A stretch of DNA of 14,248 nt. Source: Methanobacteriota archaeon. Lineage in GTDB: Archaea > Methanobacteriota > Methanobacteria > Methanobacteriales > Methanobacteriaceae. Numbering within the stretch: the stretch's first letter is position 1; every line of letters starts with the position of its first letter. Both the position numbers and the translations under genes were made by a program. Below the pieces are notes generated by a model that made no database searches, had not been told where the DNA came from, and saw nothing but the letters and a program-made list of their open reading frames with translations. The DNA lies in contig JAEYSH010000009.1 of the NCBI GenBank assembly GCA_023434825.1, positions 1 through 14,248 on the forward strand, in the 5' to 3' direction. Below are positions 1 to 7,499 of this stretch, piece after piece.

Positions 1-644
1 CAATGGAGGTTTCTGGGAGAATGACTATCTGTAACATGGCCATTGAACTTGGAGCCAAAAATGGTATTATGGAACCTAATAAAAACACTCTTCAGTACCT
101 TAAAAATAGAGGTGTTGCTGATTTTGAAATTTATAAGTCGGATGAAAATGCTAACTATAATAAAGAATATTCATTCGATGTAACTGACATGGAGCCTCAA
201 ATTTCATGTCCACATGATGTTGACAATGTAGTGGGTATTTCATCAATTGAAGGTAAGCAGATTGATCAGGCATTTATAGGATCATGTACTAATGGCCGTC
301 TTGAAGATTTAAGGATAGCAGCAGATGTTTTAAAGGGAAATGCTGTACATGAAGATGTTAGATTAATTATTGTTCCAGCATCAGCCGAAATATACACTGA
401 TGCCATGAAAGAAGGAATTATTGATACCTTTATAAATGCTGGAGGTATTGTATGCAACCCTGGCTGTGGACCATGTCTTGGAGCACATATGGGAGTTTTA
501 GGAACAGATGAAGTCTGTATTTCCACCACTAACAGAAATTTTGTTGGTAGAATGGGAGATCCTGAATCATTCTTATATCTAGCAAACCCCGCAGTAGCAG
601 CATATTCAGCTATTAAAGGGGAAATTAGAAATCCACAAGAATAA
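1..644 (+). CDS. hacA: Homoaconitase / 3-isopropylmalate dehydratase family large subunit, 3' part
   Basis: This is the C-terminal half of an aconitase-superfamily large subunit; the gene begins upstream of the window. The three ligands of the [4Fe-4S] cluster are visible: Cys95 in FIGSCTNGRLEDL and Cys155/Cys158 in NPGCGPCLG (numbering from base 3). The family end motif NFVGRMGDPESFLYLANP is intact and the protein ends normally. Such subunits pair with a small subunit to isomerise 2-hydroxy tricarboxylic acids. In methanogens there are two paralogues: LeuC for leucine, and HacA (AksD) for the 2-oxosuberate route to coenzyme B. Substrate choice rests mainly with the small subunit, which is not in view. 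HacA is preferred because, from memory, the HacA large-subunit gene lies two genes before FEN1 in Methanothermobacter; this is context, not proof. LeuC is the alternative. Confidence 0.8.
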   Translation, partial: MEVSGRMTICNMAIELGAKNGIMEPNKNTLQYLKNRGVADFEIYKSDENANYNKEYSFDVTDMEPQISCPHDVDNVVGISSIEGKQIDQAFIGSCTNGRLEDLRIAADVLKGNAVHEDVRLIIVPASAEIYTDAMKEGIIDTFINAGGIVCNPGCGPCLGAHMGVLGTDEVCISTTNRNFVGRMGDPESFLYLANPAVAAYSAIKGEIRNPQE

Positions 645-654
645 TTAGTTTATT

Positions 655-853
655 ATGACTCAAATCATCACGTCAACCTTTCAAAAAGGTTGATCAAAAA
701 TCCAGCAAATGAAAGATTTGCTAGCCCGAAAATAATATTTTCGACTGCCTTATAAAACTACGTTTCATGGCAGTAAAAATATAATTAGTTCATGCCTCGC
801 ATAGCTAGGGAATGAAAAATTAACCAATTGTATCCTAATGACTCAAATCATCA
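655..853. repeat. 16-bp direct repeat bounding a 183-bp intergenic segment
   Basis: ATGACTCAAATCATCA occurs at 655-670 and again, exactly, at 838-853, where it is the first 16 bases of the DUF98 gene. The upstream copy starts 10 bases after the hacA stop codon and would encode MTQII before running into an early stop. A shorter direct repeat, ATAATTAGTT, sits at 641-650 and 781-790. The bases between the 16-bp copies are mostly small hairpins. This is the pattern left by an insertion that duplicated its target; the mechanism is inferred. Confidence 0.7.
673..774. repeat. Cluster of four small hairpins (mini-hairpin family, site 1)
   Basis: Four inverted repeats follow one another. They are TCAACCTTT/AAAGGTTGA at 673-693 (9 bp, loop CAA), AGCAAAT/ATTTGCT at 704-722 (7 bp, 5-base loop), CGAAAAT/ATTTTCG at 727-743 (7 bp, loop AAT) and ACTGCC/GGCAGT at 744-774, which encloses AAAC-TAC-GTTT. 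The linker GCCCGAAAA (725-732 region) and the AACTACGTT core recur in the array at 13650-13887, as does the nearby GCCTCGCA..ATAGC (794-804). None is followed by a T-run, so they do not look like ordinary terminators. Confidence 0.75.
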
Positions 854-1383
854 ACGTAATGGAAAAAATAAAAGAAGTTGAAGAAGAAATCGGAAGTCTT
901 TCCAGTGCACAAAAAATACTCCTTGCTACGGATGGTTCTGTAACAACTATACTTGATGTCTTAAAGGGACATATTGACGTAAATACGTCAATTCAAGAAT
1001 TTAGAGAAGCAGATAATGAGACTGCTAAAGAATTAGACATTAATGAAGGAGACACAATAAATTATAGGACTGTGGTAATGAGCCATGACCCCGAAGAGCC
1101 GTTAATACACGCAATTTCAATAACACCCATTAAAATATTAGATAATAACTTCAAAGAAGACTTATTGAAGGCAGACATACCTATTGGACGTATTTTAAAG
1201 AAATACAATATTGAATCAAGAAGGGAAGTAACTCATATTGGTGCTGAAAAGCCAGATGAAGAGCTTAGAAAAATTTTTAATACAGATTCAATAATGCTTA
1301 CAAGAACATATAACATTATTTACCATGATATGGTATTAATAAGGATAAAAGAGACTTTTCCATACAGTCTATTTAAAGAATGA
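838..1383 (+). CDS. DUF98 / chorismate pyruvate-lyase-like protein
   Basis: The 181-aa protein has the layout of the UbiC-like chorismate lyase fold. There is an Arg-containing strand (NYRTVV, Arg77) followed by HDPEEPLIHAISITP, a glycine segment DIPIGRILKKYNIESRRE (Gly117, Arg128/129), and a final RTYNIIYHDMVLIRIKETFP with Arg156 and Glu172. UbiC-type enzymes use such Arg and Glu residues to bind chorismate and release 4-hydroxybenzoate plus pyruvate. Methanogens need 4-hydroxybenzoate for methanopterin, so that role is attractive but is inference. ATG at 838 has no clear Shine-Dalgarno sequence; Met8 (859) is an alternative start with no better one. The first 16 bases are duplicated upstream at 655. 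fen follows 58 bases later. Confidence 0.7.
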   Translation: MTQIINVMEKIKEVEEEIGSLSSAQKILLATDGSVTTILDVLKGHIDVNTSIQEFREADNETAKELDINEGDTINYRTVVMSHDPEEPLIHAISITPIKILDNNFKEDLLKADIPIGRILKKYNIESRREVTHIGAEKPDEELRKIFNTDSIMLTRTYNIIYHDMVLIRIKETFPYSLFKE

Positions 1384-1441
1384 ATTCTGTAGTTAATATA
1401 AAATTCTAAGTTATAAGTTATAAATTCAGGCAAGTGATATT

Positions 1442-2431
1442 ATGGGATTGAAGTTCAGAGATATTGCAGGTGCTCATGAAATTAAATTAAATGAATTAAA
1501 AAGTAAAACTGTGGCGCTTGATGCAGCAAATACTATTTATCAGTTTTTAACAAGTATAAGGCAGATGGATGGAACTCCTTTAATGGACAGTGAAGGCAAT
1601 GTCACTTCTCACTTCAGTGGCATTTTATATCGAACTTCATCACTTGTGGATAAAGGAATCAAACCTATTTATGTTTTTGATGGGAAGCCACACGTTTTAA
1701 AAAAGGATACTCAAGCTCAAAGACGTGAAGTAAGGGAAGAAGCAGAAATACAGTGGAAAAAAGCTATTGATGAGGGAAGAGTTGAAGATGCAAGGAAATT
1801 TGCAGTTAGATCATCAAGAATGTCTACTGGAATCATTGAAGGTTCCAAAACTCTCCTGGAATTAATGGGAATTCCATATATTCAGGCAAACGAAGATGGA
1901 GAAGCTCAAGCGTCTTATATGGTAGATAAAGGAGATGCATGGTGTGTTGCTTCACAGGATTATGACTGTTTATTATTTGGTGCTCCAAGAATGCTTAAAA
2001 ATATAGCTGTTAGAGGTCCAAGGTCAAGATTAGAGATGATTTACCTTGAAGAAGTTCTAAAAGAGAATATGTTAACTAGAGAGCAACTTATTGACGTTGC
2101 AATTCTTGTTGGAACTGATTTCAATGTAGGTATTAAAGGCGTTGGAGCTAAAAAAGGAAGAAATTTAATTAAAAAACATGGTGATGTTTACAGTGCTTTA
2201 AAACACCTAAAGACTGAATTAGATGTTAATCCGCAAGAAATCAGAGATATATTTTTAGACCATGACTTTGTTGAAGATTATGATGTTAAATGGAATAAAC
2301 CTGATAGAGAAGGAGTAATAGACTTTTTATGTGAAAAACACGATTTTTCAGTTGATCGAGTAGTTGGTGCTCTTGATAAATTGAAGAAGTTAAATCCAGC
2401 TCAAAAAAGCCTCGAACAGTGGTTTGGCTAA
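1442..2431 (+). CDS. fen: Flap endonuclease 1 (FEN1/XPG family)
   Basis: This 329-aa structure-specific nuclease removes 5' flaps during Okazaki fragment maturation and repair. Length and order match archaeal FEN1. The N domain has Gly2 and Asp27 (ALDAANTIYQF) and Asp80 (YVFDG). The I domain has the acidic run EDGEAQA (Asp152, Glu154), then SQDYDCLLFG (Asp173, Asp175) and VGTDFN (Asp226), followed by the helix-hairpin-helix segment IKGVGAKKG. The C-terminus QKSLEQWFG is a PIP box that binds the PCNA clamp. Asp152 stands where archaeal FEN1 proteins usually have Glu, a conservative change of a metal ligand. The start is preceded by AAGTGAT, an acceptable ribosome binding site. A small membrane protein gene starts three bases after the stop codon, suggesting co-transcription. 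Confidence 0.97.
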   Translation: MGLKFRDIAGAHEIKLNELKSKTVALDAANTIYQFLTSIRQMDGTPLMDSEGNVTSHFSGILYRTSSLVDKGIKPIYVFDGKPHVLKKDTQAQRREVREEAEIQWKKAIDEGRVEDARKFAVRSSRMSTGIIEGSKTLLELMGIPYIQANEDGEAQASYMVDKGDAWCVASQDYDCLLFGAPRMLKNIAVRGPRSRLEMIYLEEVLKENMLTREQLIDVAILVGTDFNVGIKGVGAKKGRNLIKKHGDVYSALKHLKTELDVNPQEIRDIFLDHDFVEDYDVKWNKPDREGVIDFLCEKHDFSVDRVVGALDKLKKLNPAQKSLEQWFG

Positions 2432-2434
2432 AAA

Positions 2435-2890
2435 ATGAAAGATAAAAACAAAGAATTCATTTACCAACATATTGATTCCCGCATTATACGGCGTTTGAGA
2501 ATTTATGTTTTAGTATTGCTCATTTTGTTAGTTGTGATATTATTTGAATTGATACAAGGAAATTTTACCATTAACATAATATTATTAGGGATATTAATTG
2601 GTTTAGGAGTAGGAATAATTTCCAGCCGAACTTATCGCCTTAGTTGGGATAGCGAAACAGATAATGTGATTAGTAGAATGGACTGGATTGGTGCTGTTAT
2701 CTTAATTCTATATTTGATCTTTATTTTTACCAGAGTTGATCTTCTGGAAAGATGGATACATGGAAATCCTTTATTTGCAATTGTCATAAGCATCACTGCT
2801 GGAACCATGCTGGGTAGGTTAGTTACCACCAGACACGAAGTAGCTAAAATTTTAAAATCAAGATTACGTGAACTTGAATTAATAAAGTAA
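2435..2890 (+). CDS. Four-helix membrane protein of unknown function
   Basis: The 151-aa protein has a basic N-terminus (RIIRRLR) and four hydrophobic helices at about 22-40, 46-63, 83-99 and 112-129. A basic cytoplasmic tail follows (TTRHEVAKILKSRLREL). Between helices 2 and 3 lies a short hydrophilic stretch, SSRTYRLSWDSETDN. I do not recognise the family. The R-x-W pattern followed by a helix recalls CcdC-type membrane proteins only vaguely, and no catalytic residues stand out. It starts three bases after the fen stop codon, has no clear ribosome binding site of its own, and is probably translated from the fen transcript. Confidence 0.75.
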   Translation: MKDKNKEFIYQHIDSRIIRRLRIYVLVLLILLVVILFELIQGNFTINIILLGILIGLGVGIISSRTYRLSWDSETDNVISRMDWIGAVILILYLIFIFTRVDLLERWIHGNPLFAIVISITAGTMLGRLVTTRHEVAKILKSRLRELELIK

Positions 2891-3154
2891 AATATTTTTT
2901 AAACTTCATGGATTTACAGCATTTAATATACATGCATTTATTCATTTCCACCAATTTCAACAATTAATTTTAGAATTAACTAAGTTCCATAAAGTTATTA
3001 AAAAAATTAAATGATTTAAGAATTTTATTTCGTTAAATTACACTATAACGAACTAAAAAAAATATAAAATAAAATTAGTATGTTTAACTTAAATATTTAT
3101 TTTAAAACTATTTATAAGGCTTTTTTTATTAATCGACTGCCAAAATAGAATATT

Positions 3155-3667
3155 TTATTGAATATACCTTAAATCATCATGATCTGAAGCAAATTCGGCA
3201 CCATGTTTCATATGTTCTAACTGACTATCATAAAGGTCTTTAATTTCTTCAAAAACATGATCATAGAACCTTTTTAAATCTTCTTCATCTTCAACTCCTA
3301 TTTTATACTCTTCGGTAGCCTGTCTACCATATTTTACTATAAAGTGACTGTTATCTTTTCTAAGTTGAAGTGTACTTCTTACATTTTCTTGAGGACGTAC
3401 ATTTGGTGCTTCATATAATCCAATACCAATACCAATCTGCCAGAATCCATCATCTCCAAGAATAGTAGCACTATGTATATTGTACCTTACGTTAGGATCA
3501 CTTTCTTTATCGGGCGGATAGTAATTAACCTGTTCTGGAGGGCATTCTAAATAATTTACCAATCCACTAACCATTTTTTCGCCAAATTGCATGCATTCAT
3601 CCTCATAATTAAAAAAACGCTTTCTTGCTTTTGAGTAACTTTCACAAAGATCTTCAAATCTGGTCAT
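3155..3667 (-). CDS. Uncharacterised acidic 170-aa protein
   Basis: The start is secure: GGTGA lies four bases before the ATG, the same leader as the winged-helix gene ending at 9644. The protein is soluble and acidic, with no signal peptide or membrane helix. It opens with a charged helical part (about 1-40), then ECPPEQVNYYPP. A probable beta-rich core follows (about 58-115: NIHSATILGDDGFWQIGIGIGLYE, LQLRKDNSHFIVKYG), and a helical end (about 125-160). I do not recognise the family and assign no function. It stands alone, with about 260 bases of very AT-rich DNA downstream and 233 bases upstream of it, where the TPR gene on the same strand ends. Confidence 0.75.
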   Translation of the reverse strand: MTRFEDLCESYSKARKRFFNYEDECMQFGEKMVSGLVNYLECPPEQVNYYPPDKESDPNVRYNIHSATILGDDGFWQIGIGIGLYEAPNVRPQENVRSTLQLRKDNSHFIVKYGRQATEEYKIGVEDEEDLKRFYDHVFEEIKDLYDSQLEHMKHGAEFASDHDDLRYIQ

Positions 3668-3900
3668 TATATCACCTTTTTTAATAAAATTAAATAATTT
3701 AGTATTATTATTTATATTTATTTTATAATATAATTAAGGAAAATTATAGAAAAAAGGAAGATTTAACCTTTAAATAGTAATATTAAACTTATATTATGTT
3801 AAATTCTATAAATGAAGCATTTTATTAACTAAATTATTATAAAAATCAAAAAAATAATTTTTTAATTTAATTCATGATTTAAATAAAAAAACTATATTTT

Positions 3901-4866
3901 TTAATGAGTTAAATCAGCAATTTCATGAGATGCTTCTTCATTATCTGGTGAAATCTCTAATACACGTTTAAAAGAATCTAAAGCAAGATTATCTTTACCT
4001 AAATTAACATAAACTTTTCCAAGATTCATATAAGCTTCATCAAAATCATTATTGAGTTTGATAGCTTCATTCAGAGATTCGATGGCTTCATAATTCTGTC
4101 CTATACTAAATTGTACATATCCAAGGTAATTCCAGAGTTCTTCCTGGTTTTTATCATCACTAAGTGCTTTTTGGAAGTATTCAATTGCCTCTTCTTCTCT
4201 TTCAGTAAAATAAAGCACATTTCCCTTATAAAAAAGTGCTTTGAAATTATGGGGATCTCTTCTTAAAGTTTGATCCAGATATTTTAATGATTCCTCGTAA
4301 CGCTCCATATCTGCTAAAGTAACTCCCATATTAAAAATAGATTCTTTATAAGTATTATCTATGCTTAAAGCTTCCTCAAAACATAAAAAAGCATTTTCAT
4401 CATCTTCTAAAATGCTGTAGGCTACGCCCATATCATTCCAAGCCTCAATAAACCCATCATCCATAGATAATGCATTTCCAAAGCAATCAATAGCAGCTTC
4501 ATAGTTTCCAGTATAAATTAAGTAGAGAGATCCAAGATAATACCACATATCTTCATTTTCTGCTAATAGCTGAGCTTCATTAAACGCATCCAATGATTTT
4601 CCATAATCTTCAAGGAAAAATAAACATAAACCCTTACAAAAGAGTGCTGGAAAAGTTTTTTCTATTTTAATAGCTTCATTAAAAGATTTTAGAGCATCGA
4701 CATAATTTTCCATCACTCCTAAAATATAACCTAATTCCAGATGAGCATCTACACATGATGGATTTGATTCTACAGCTTCCCTAAAGTAATTAATAGCTTC
4801 ATGTGGCTTTCCATTGCTTAATAATTCTAATCCTGTTTGATAAAGTTTTTTAGCCTGATCAGTCAA
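3901..4866 (-). CDS. Tetratricopeptide repeat (TPR) protein
   Basis: The 321-aa protein is almost entirely TPR repeats: about nine 34-residue units from residue 4 to about 308. Each has the usual W/L-G-Y-A-F-A-P spacing, for example AWNDMGVAYSILEDDENAF and EAYMNLGKVYVNLGKDNLA. TPR proteins are scaffolds for protein-protein contacts. No enzymatic domain, signal peptide or membrane anchor is present, so it is probably cytoplasmic and its partner is unknown. The start codon is TTG at 4866, chosen because AAGGAGA lies six bases upstream and no better ATG exists near the first repeat. Stand-alone TPR proteins of this type are common in methanogens. Confidence 0.93.
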   Translation of the reverse strand: MTDQAKKLYQTGLELLSNGKPHEAINYFREAVESNPSCVDAHLELGYILGVMENYVDALKSFNEAIKIEKTFPALFCKGLCLFFLEDYGKSLDAFNEAQLLAENEDMWYYLGSLYLIYTGNYEAAIDCFGNALSMDDGFIEAWNDMGVAYSILEDDENAFLCFEEALSIDNTYKESIFNMGVTLADMERYEESLKYLDQTLRRDPHNFKALFYKGNVLYFTEREEEAIEYFQKALSDDKNQEELWNYLGYVQFSIGQNYEAIESLNEAIKLNNDFDEAYMNLGKVYVNLGKDNLALDSFKRVLEISPDNEEASHEIADLTH

Positions 4867-4999
4867 TTTAATTCTCCTTAACTTTGAGTAAAAATGTGGA
4901 TAATAAAAATAATCATTAATTTAAATTATTTTGATTGAATTGAAAGGTTTCTATTTTAATTATATTAAATTTTTCTGTAAATTAATATTATTTAAATAA

Positions 5000-5029
5000 G
5001 TAAATATACACCATAATGGCTTCATTATG
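5000..5029 (+). promoter_or_regulatory. Probable promoter with inverted repeat upstream of rnc
   Basis: TAAATATA at 5000-5007 is a plausible archaeal TATA box. It is followed by an inverted repeat CATAATG-GCTT-CATTATG (5012-5029) and then an A-rich run. If the TATA call is right, the repeat lies between TATA box and transcription start, where a repressor would act. If transcription starts earlier, it would form a leader hairpin that RNase III might cut. Confidence 0.35.
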
Positions 5030-5079
5030 CCTAAAAAAATAAAATAAAATTTATACCTCCAAGATACAAATTAGAAGAT

Positions 5080-5751
5080 ATGGAATTATTAAAAAAACTT
5101 AAAATTATTCCCAATAATATTGAGCTTTATGAGCTGGCATTTATTCATGAATCTTATTCCAATGAAAATGATATTGATGAATGTTATGAGAGGTTAGAAT
5201 TTTTAGGTGATGCTGTTTTAGATCTCCTCGTTTCAGAATATCTTTATAATGAAAATCCAGATTTAAATGAAGGCCAATTAACCAGGGCACGTTCTAACTA
5301 CGTATGTAAAAAAGCACTTTACACCTATTCTATAGAATTGGGACTGGAAAATTATATTAAATTAGGTGCAGGGGCAGAATTAAGTAGAAGAGAACTTAAT
5401 TCAGTAATCAGCGATGTTTTTGAATCATTTACTGGAGCTTTATATCTTGATTTAGGTCTTGAAAGTGTAAAAAAATTCCTTGCAAAGATTGTTATACCAC
5501 ATATAGAAAATGAGGATATCTTTTTTTACGATTATAAATCAGAATTGAAACAATTATGCGATCAGGAATGTTTTGACATTTATTATGAGTTAATTAAGGA
5601 AGAAGGAGAACCCCATAATAAAAAATTTACAATGACGGTTATTATTGATGATAAAAAACATGGAACTGGATCGGGTGGAAGTAAAAAAGAAGCAGAACAA
5701 AATGCTGCTAAAATTGCTTTAAATAAGATTTTTTCTAATAATTTAAAATAA
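5080..5751 (+). CDS. rnc: Ribonuclease III
   Basis: The 223-aa protein has the full bacterial-type RNase III layout. The endonuclease domain (about 1-140) carries the signature ERLEFLGDAVLD (37-48) with Glu40 and Asp44, and the second pair Asp112 and Glu115 in SDVFESFTGALYLD. Together these match the four catalytic acids of Escherichia coli RNase III at the same spacing. A double-stranded-RNA-binding domain follows (about 151-217), ending with the typical GTGSGGSKKEAEQNAAKIAL. It is predicted to cut double-stranded RNA as a dimer. The ATG at 5080 has only a weak upstream match (AGAAGAT). RNase III is patchily distributed in Archaea, so acquisition from bacteria is plausible. The gene is isolated and faces the adhesin gene tail to tail with a 44-base gap. 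Confidence 0.95.
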   Translation: MELLKKLKIIPNNIELYELAFIHESYSNENDIDECYERLEFLGDAVLDLLVSEYLYNENPDLNEGQLTRARSNYVCKKALYTYSIELGLENYIKLGAGAELSRRELNSVISDVFESFTGALYLDLGLESVKKFLAKIVIPHIENEDIFFYDYKSELKQLCDQECFDIYYELIKEEGEPHNKKFTMTVIIDDKKHGTGSGGSKKEAEQNAAKIALNKIFSNNLK

Positions 5752-5795
5752 ATTTAACTATTAAATAATTATTTAAAAAATAAAAAAAGAAAATG

Positions 5796-7427
5796 TTATT
5801 TTCTTCTTGCTCCAGTTAATCCACCAATAACCATTAAAATGGCTAAAATCATCATTGGTATTGGTAAACCAGTATTCTGCATTCCAATTGTTTTACCTGT
5901 TAACTCTGCTGTATTTGCTGATGCAACTTTTTGTATTGTTACACTGCTTGAAAGTGCTGTTTGACCATCAACAGAAGCTGTAACTAATGCTATACCCCAT
6001 ACTGGTGCTCCAGAAGCATTCCATGCTTTTAAAATCGCTGTTGCGATTCCGTTAATTGTATTTTTGATTATGCTCTGACTTCCAACCTGTCCCAGATTTG
6101 TAGTAAATAGAACTGGTATTCCGTCAGGTACATGACCATATACCGGATCATGGTAGTTTCCAAGATTGTCGTAGAGGAAATTAGCAACTAAAGGTACAGT
6201 TTGACCACCGTTCATAATCATTTGTGTTGTAATGAACTGCATTACAATCCATGGTGCGTAATAAGTTGAATTTAAATTAGTTTTATCCGCTCCAGGGCTG
6301 TTTGGTCCTCCGTTACTTCCCCACCAGTTTAATGTAGCATTAATAGTTACCTTGGGTGTTGAAGCACTTAACTCTCCAGTTTGACTAACAAAATTTTCAT
6401 AGAATATTCCATATGGTGTATTTCCATAGATTCTGTTGAAATTTATGAGTTTGTAGAAATTAGATATATCTGTTGTATAAACGCTGCTTTCTTCCTGTAA
6501 TTGTACTCTTCCAATATAAATACCACTTCCAACGTTATTCAAGATATGGTTACTGATTATTTTATACATAGAATTTTTATTTAAAAATATTCCACCGCCA
6601 TACTGATTTGAGGATGTTCCTTCCCCCAACAATTGTACAATACCTTGAGCTGTGTTATTTTCTATTCTGCTGTTTGTTAGGTTTAAAAATGCTTCATAGT
6701 TGTAGATTGCGCCTCCATATGCTGCAGTGTTGTTTAAAAAAGTGCTTCCAGTGATTGTTGTTTCTCCATAACGAAGATAAATTGCACCACCATTATTAGC
6801 AACGTTTCTGGTGAATGTACAATCAGAAATATTAGCTATTTCTTCACGACAATAAATAGCACCGCCGCTGCCTGCCTGGTTATTGATAAATGTACTGCCA
6901 GTAACACTTAAAATACCCTCGTTATATATAGCACCACCAGATTTTGCGAAATTATTTACAAAATCACAGTTAATTACTGTCAATGTACCACTATTGTATA
7001 TAGCACTACCACTTGAGTTTTTCAGTGTTAAATCCTTAATTATTAAACTATATCCATAGTCTACATTGAAAATCTCATCTAAGCCTAAAGCATCGATTAT
7101 TGATTTATCTTTTCCTGCACCGAGAATAGTCACATTTTTGTAGATATCAATATCACTATCTTTAGAGTTGTTGTAAGTCCCTTCTGCAAGGTGAACTACT
7201 CCATTACCATTATCTGTTACATGTTGAATTCCAATCCCAATAGTTTGATATGGATTGGTCTGACTTCCATTCCCAGTTGTATCATTACCGGAAGGAGAAA
7301 CATATACATCGTTTAATAGTGGAGTATCTAGTTTTGAACTACTAACTGTATCTTCTGCAGAAACCGCACTACACATAATTAAAGCAAATGTAATCGTTAG
7401 TATACTTATTATTAATTGTTTTCTAAT
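5796..7427 (-). CDS. Secreted beta-helix adhesin-like surface protein with AUU start
   Basis: Reading from ATT at 7427 gives 543 residues. A signal peptide (RKQLIISILTITFALIMCSAVSA, cut before EDT) is followed by VYVSPSGND. A right-handed parallel beta-helix comes next, with four to five GGAIY-type repeats (about residues 140-280 of the mature region), and the NWWGSNGGP motif common in methanogen adhesin-like proteins. Then there is an Ig-like segment (DGIPVLFTTNLGQVG) and a C-terminal membrane helix PIPMMILAILMVIGGL followed by ARRK. It is therefore an anchored cell-surface protein. The first in-frame ATG (7376) would cut through the signal peptide, and there is no in-frame ATG, GTG or TTG upstream before a stop. 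A GGAGGTGA sequence sits exactly four bases before ATT. Start confidence is moderate; the product class is clear. Confidence 0.85.
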   Translation of the reverse strand: MRKQLIISILTITFALIMCSAVSAEDTVSSSKLDTPLLNDVYVSPSGNDTTGNGSQTNPYQTIGIGIQHVTDNGNGVVHLAEGTYNNSKDSDIDIYKNVTILGAGKDKSIIDALGLDEIFNVDYGYSLIIKDLTLKNSSGSAIYNSGTLTVINCDFVNNFAKSGGAIYNEGILSVTGSTFINNQAGSGGAIYCREEIANISDCTFTRNVANNGGAIYLRYGETTITGSTFLNNTAAYGGAIYNYEAFLNLTNSRIENNTAQGIVQLLGEGTSSNQYGGGIFLNKNSMYKIISNHILNNVGSGIYIGRVQLQEESSVYTTDISNFYKLINFNRIYGNTPYGIFYENFVSQTGELSASTPKVTINATLNWWGSNGGPNSPGADKTNLNSTYYAPWIVMQFITTQMIMNGGQTVPLVANFLYDNLGNYHDPVYGHVPDGIPVLFTTNLGQVGSQSIIKNTINGIATAILKAWNASGAPVWGIALVTASVDGQTALSSSVTIQKVASANTAELTGKTIGMQNTGLPIPMMILAILMVIGGLTGARRK

Positions 7428-7431
7428 CTTT

Positions 7432-7439
7432 TCACCTCC
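7432..7439 (-). promoter_or_regulatory. Ribosome binding site selecting an AUU start
   Basis: On the minus strand the sequence is GGAGGTGA-AAAG-ATT. This is the strongest Shine-Dalgarno match in the window. Its GGTGA-to-start gap of four bases equals that of the genes starting at 3667, 9644 and 11861, all of which use ATG. This is why the AUU codon is taken as the start. Confidence 0.7.
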
Positions 7440-7440
7440 T

Positions 7441-7490
7441 AAAAAATTTTTAATTTTTTCGGGGTTCAGAAAAAACCAAAGGTTTTTTCT
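7441..7490. repeat. Two mini-hairpins in the adhesin leader (mini-hairpin family, site 2)
   Basis: AAAAAATT-TTT-AATTTTTT at 7441-7459 (8 bp stem) and AGAAAAAACC-AAA-GGTTTTTTCT at 7468-7490 (10 bp stem) are perfect inverted repeats with three-base loops. The first begins directly beside the ribosome binding site. A second SD-like sequence, GGAGGTTGA on the minus strand, lies just beyond at about 7491-7499. They could affect translation of the adhesin or be copies of the same hairpin family seen at 673-774 and 13650-13887. Confidence 0.65.
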
Positions 7491-7499
7491 TCAACCTCC

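Noticed and set aside
645..837. Riboswitch or structured RNA leader of the DUF98 gene
   Set aside because: The direct repeat and shared hairpin linkers explain the segment better as an inserted repeat, and no known riboswitch core is recognisable.
1592..1895. FEN1 active site damaged by Asp152 in place of Glu
   Set aside because: The change is conservative, all other metal ligands and the PCNA motif are intact, and the gene shows no other sign of decay.
2891..3154. Possible small gene or RNA between the membrane protein and the 170-aa protein
   Set aside because: Only AT-rich sequence with T/A runs and one weak inverted repeat (TTCGTTA/TAACGAA near 3028-3053) is visible, consistent with convergent gene ends.
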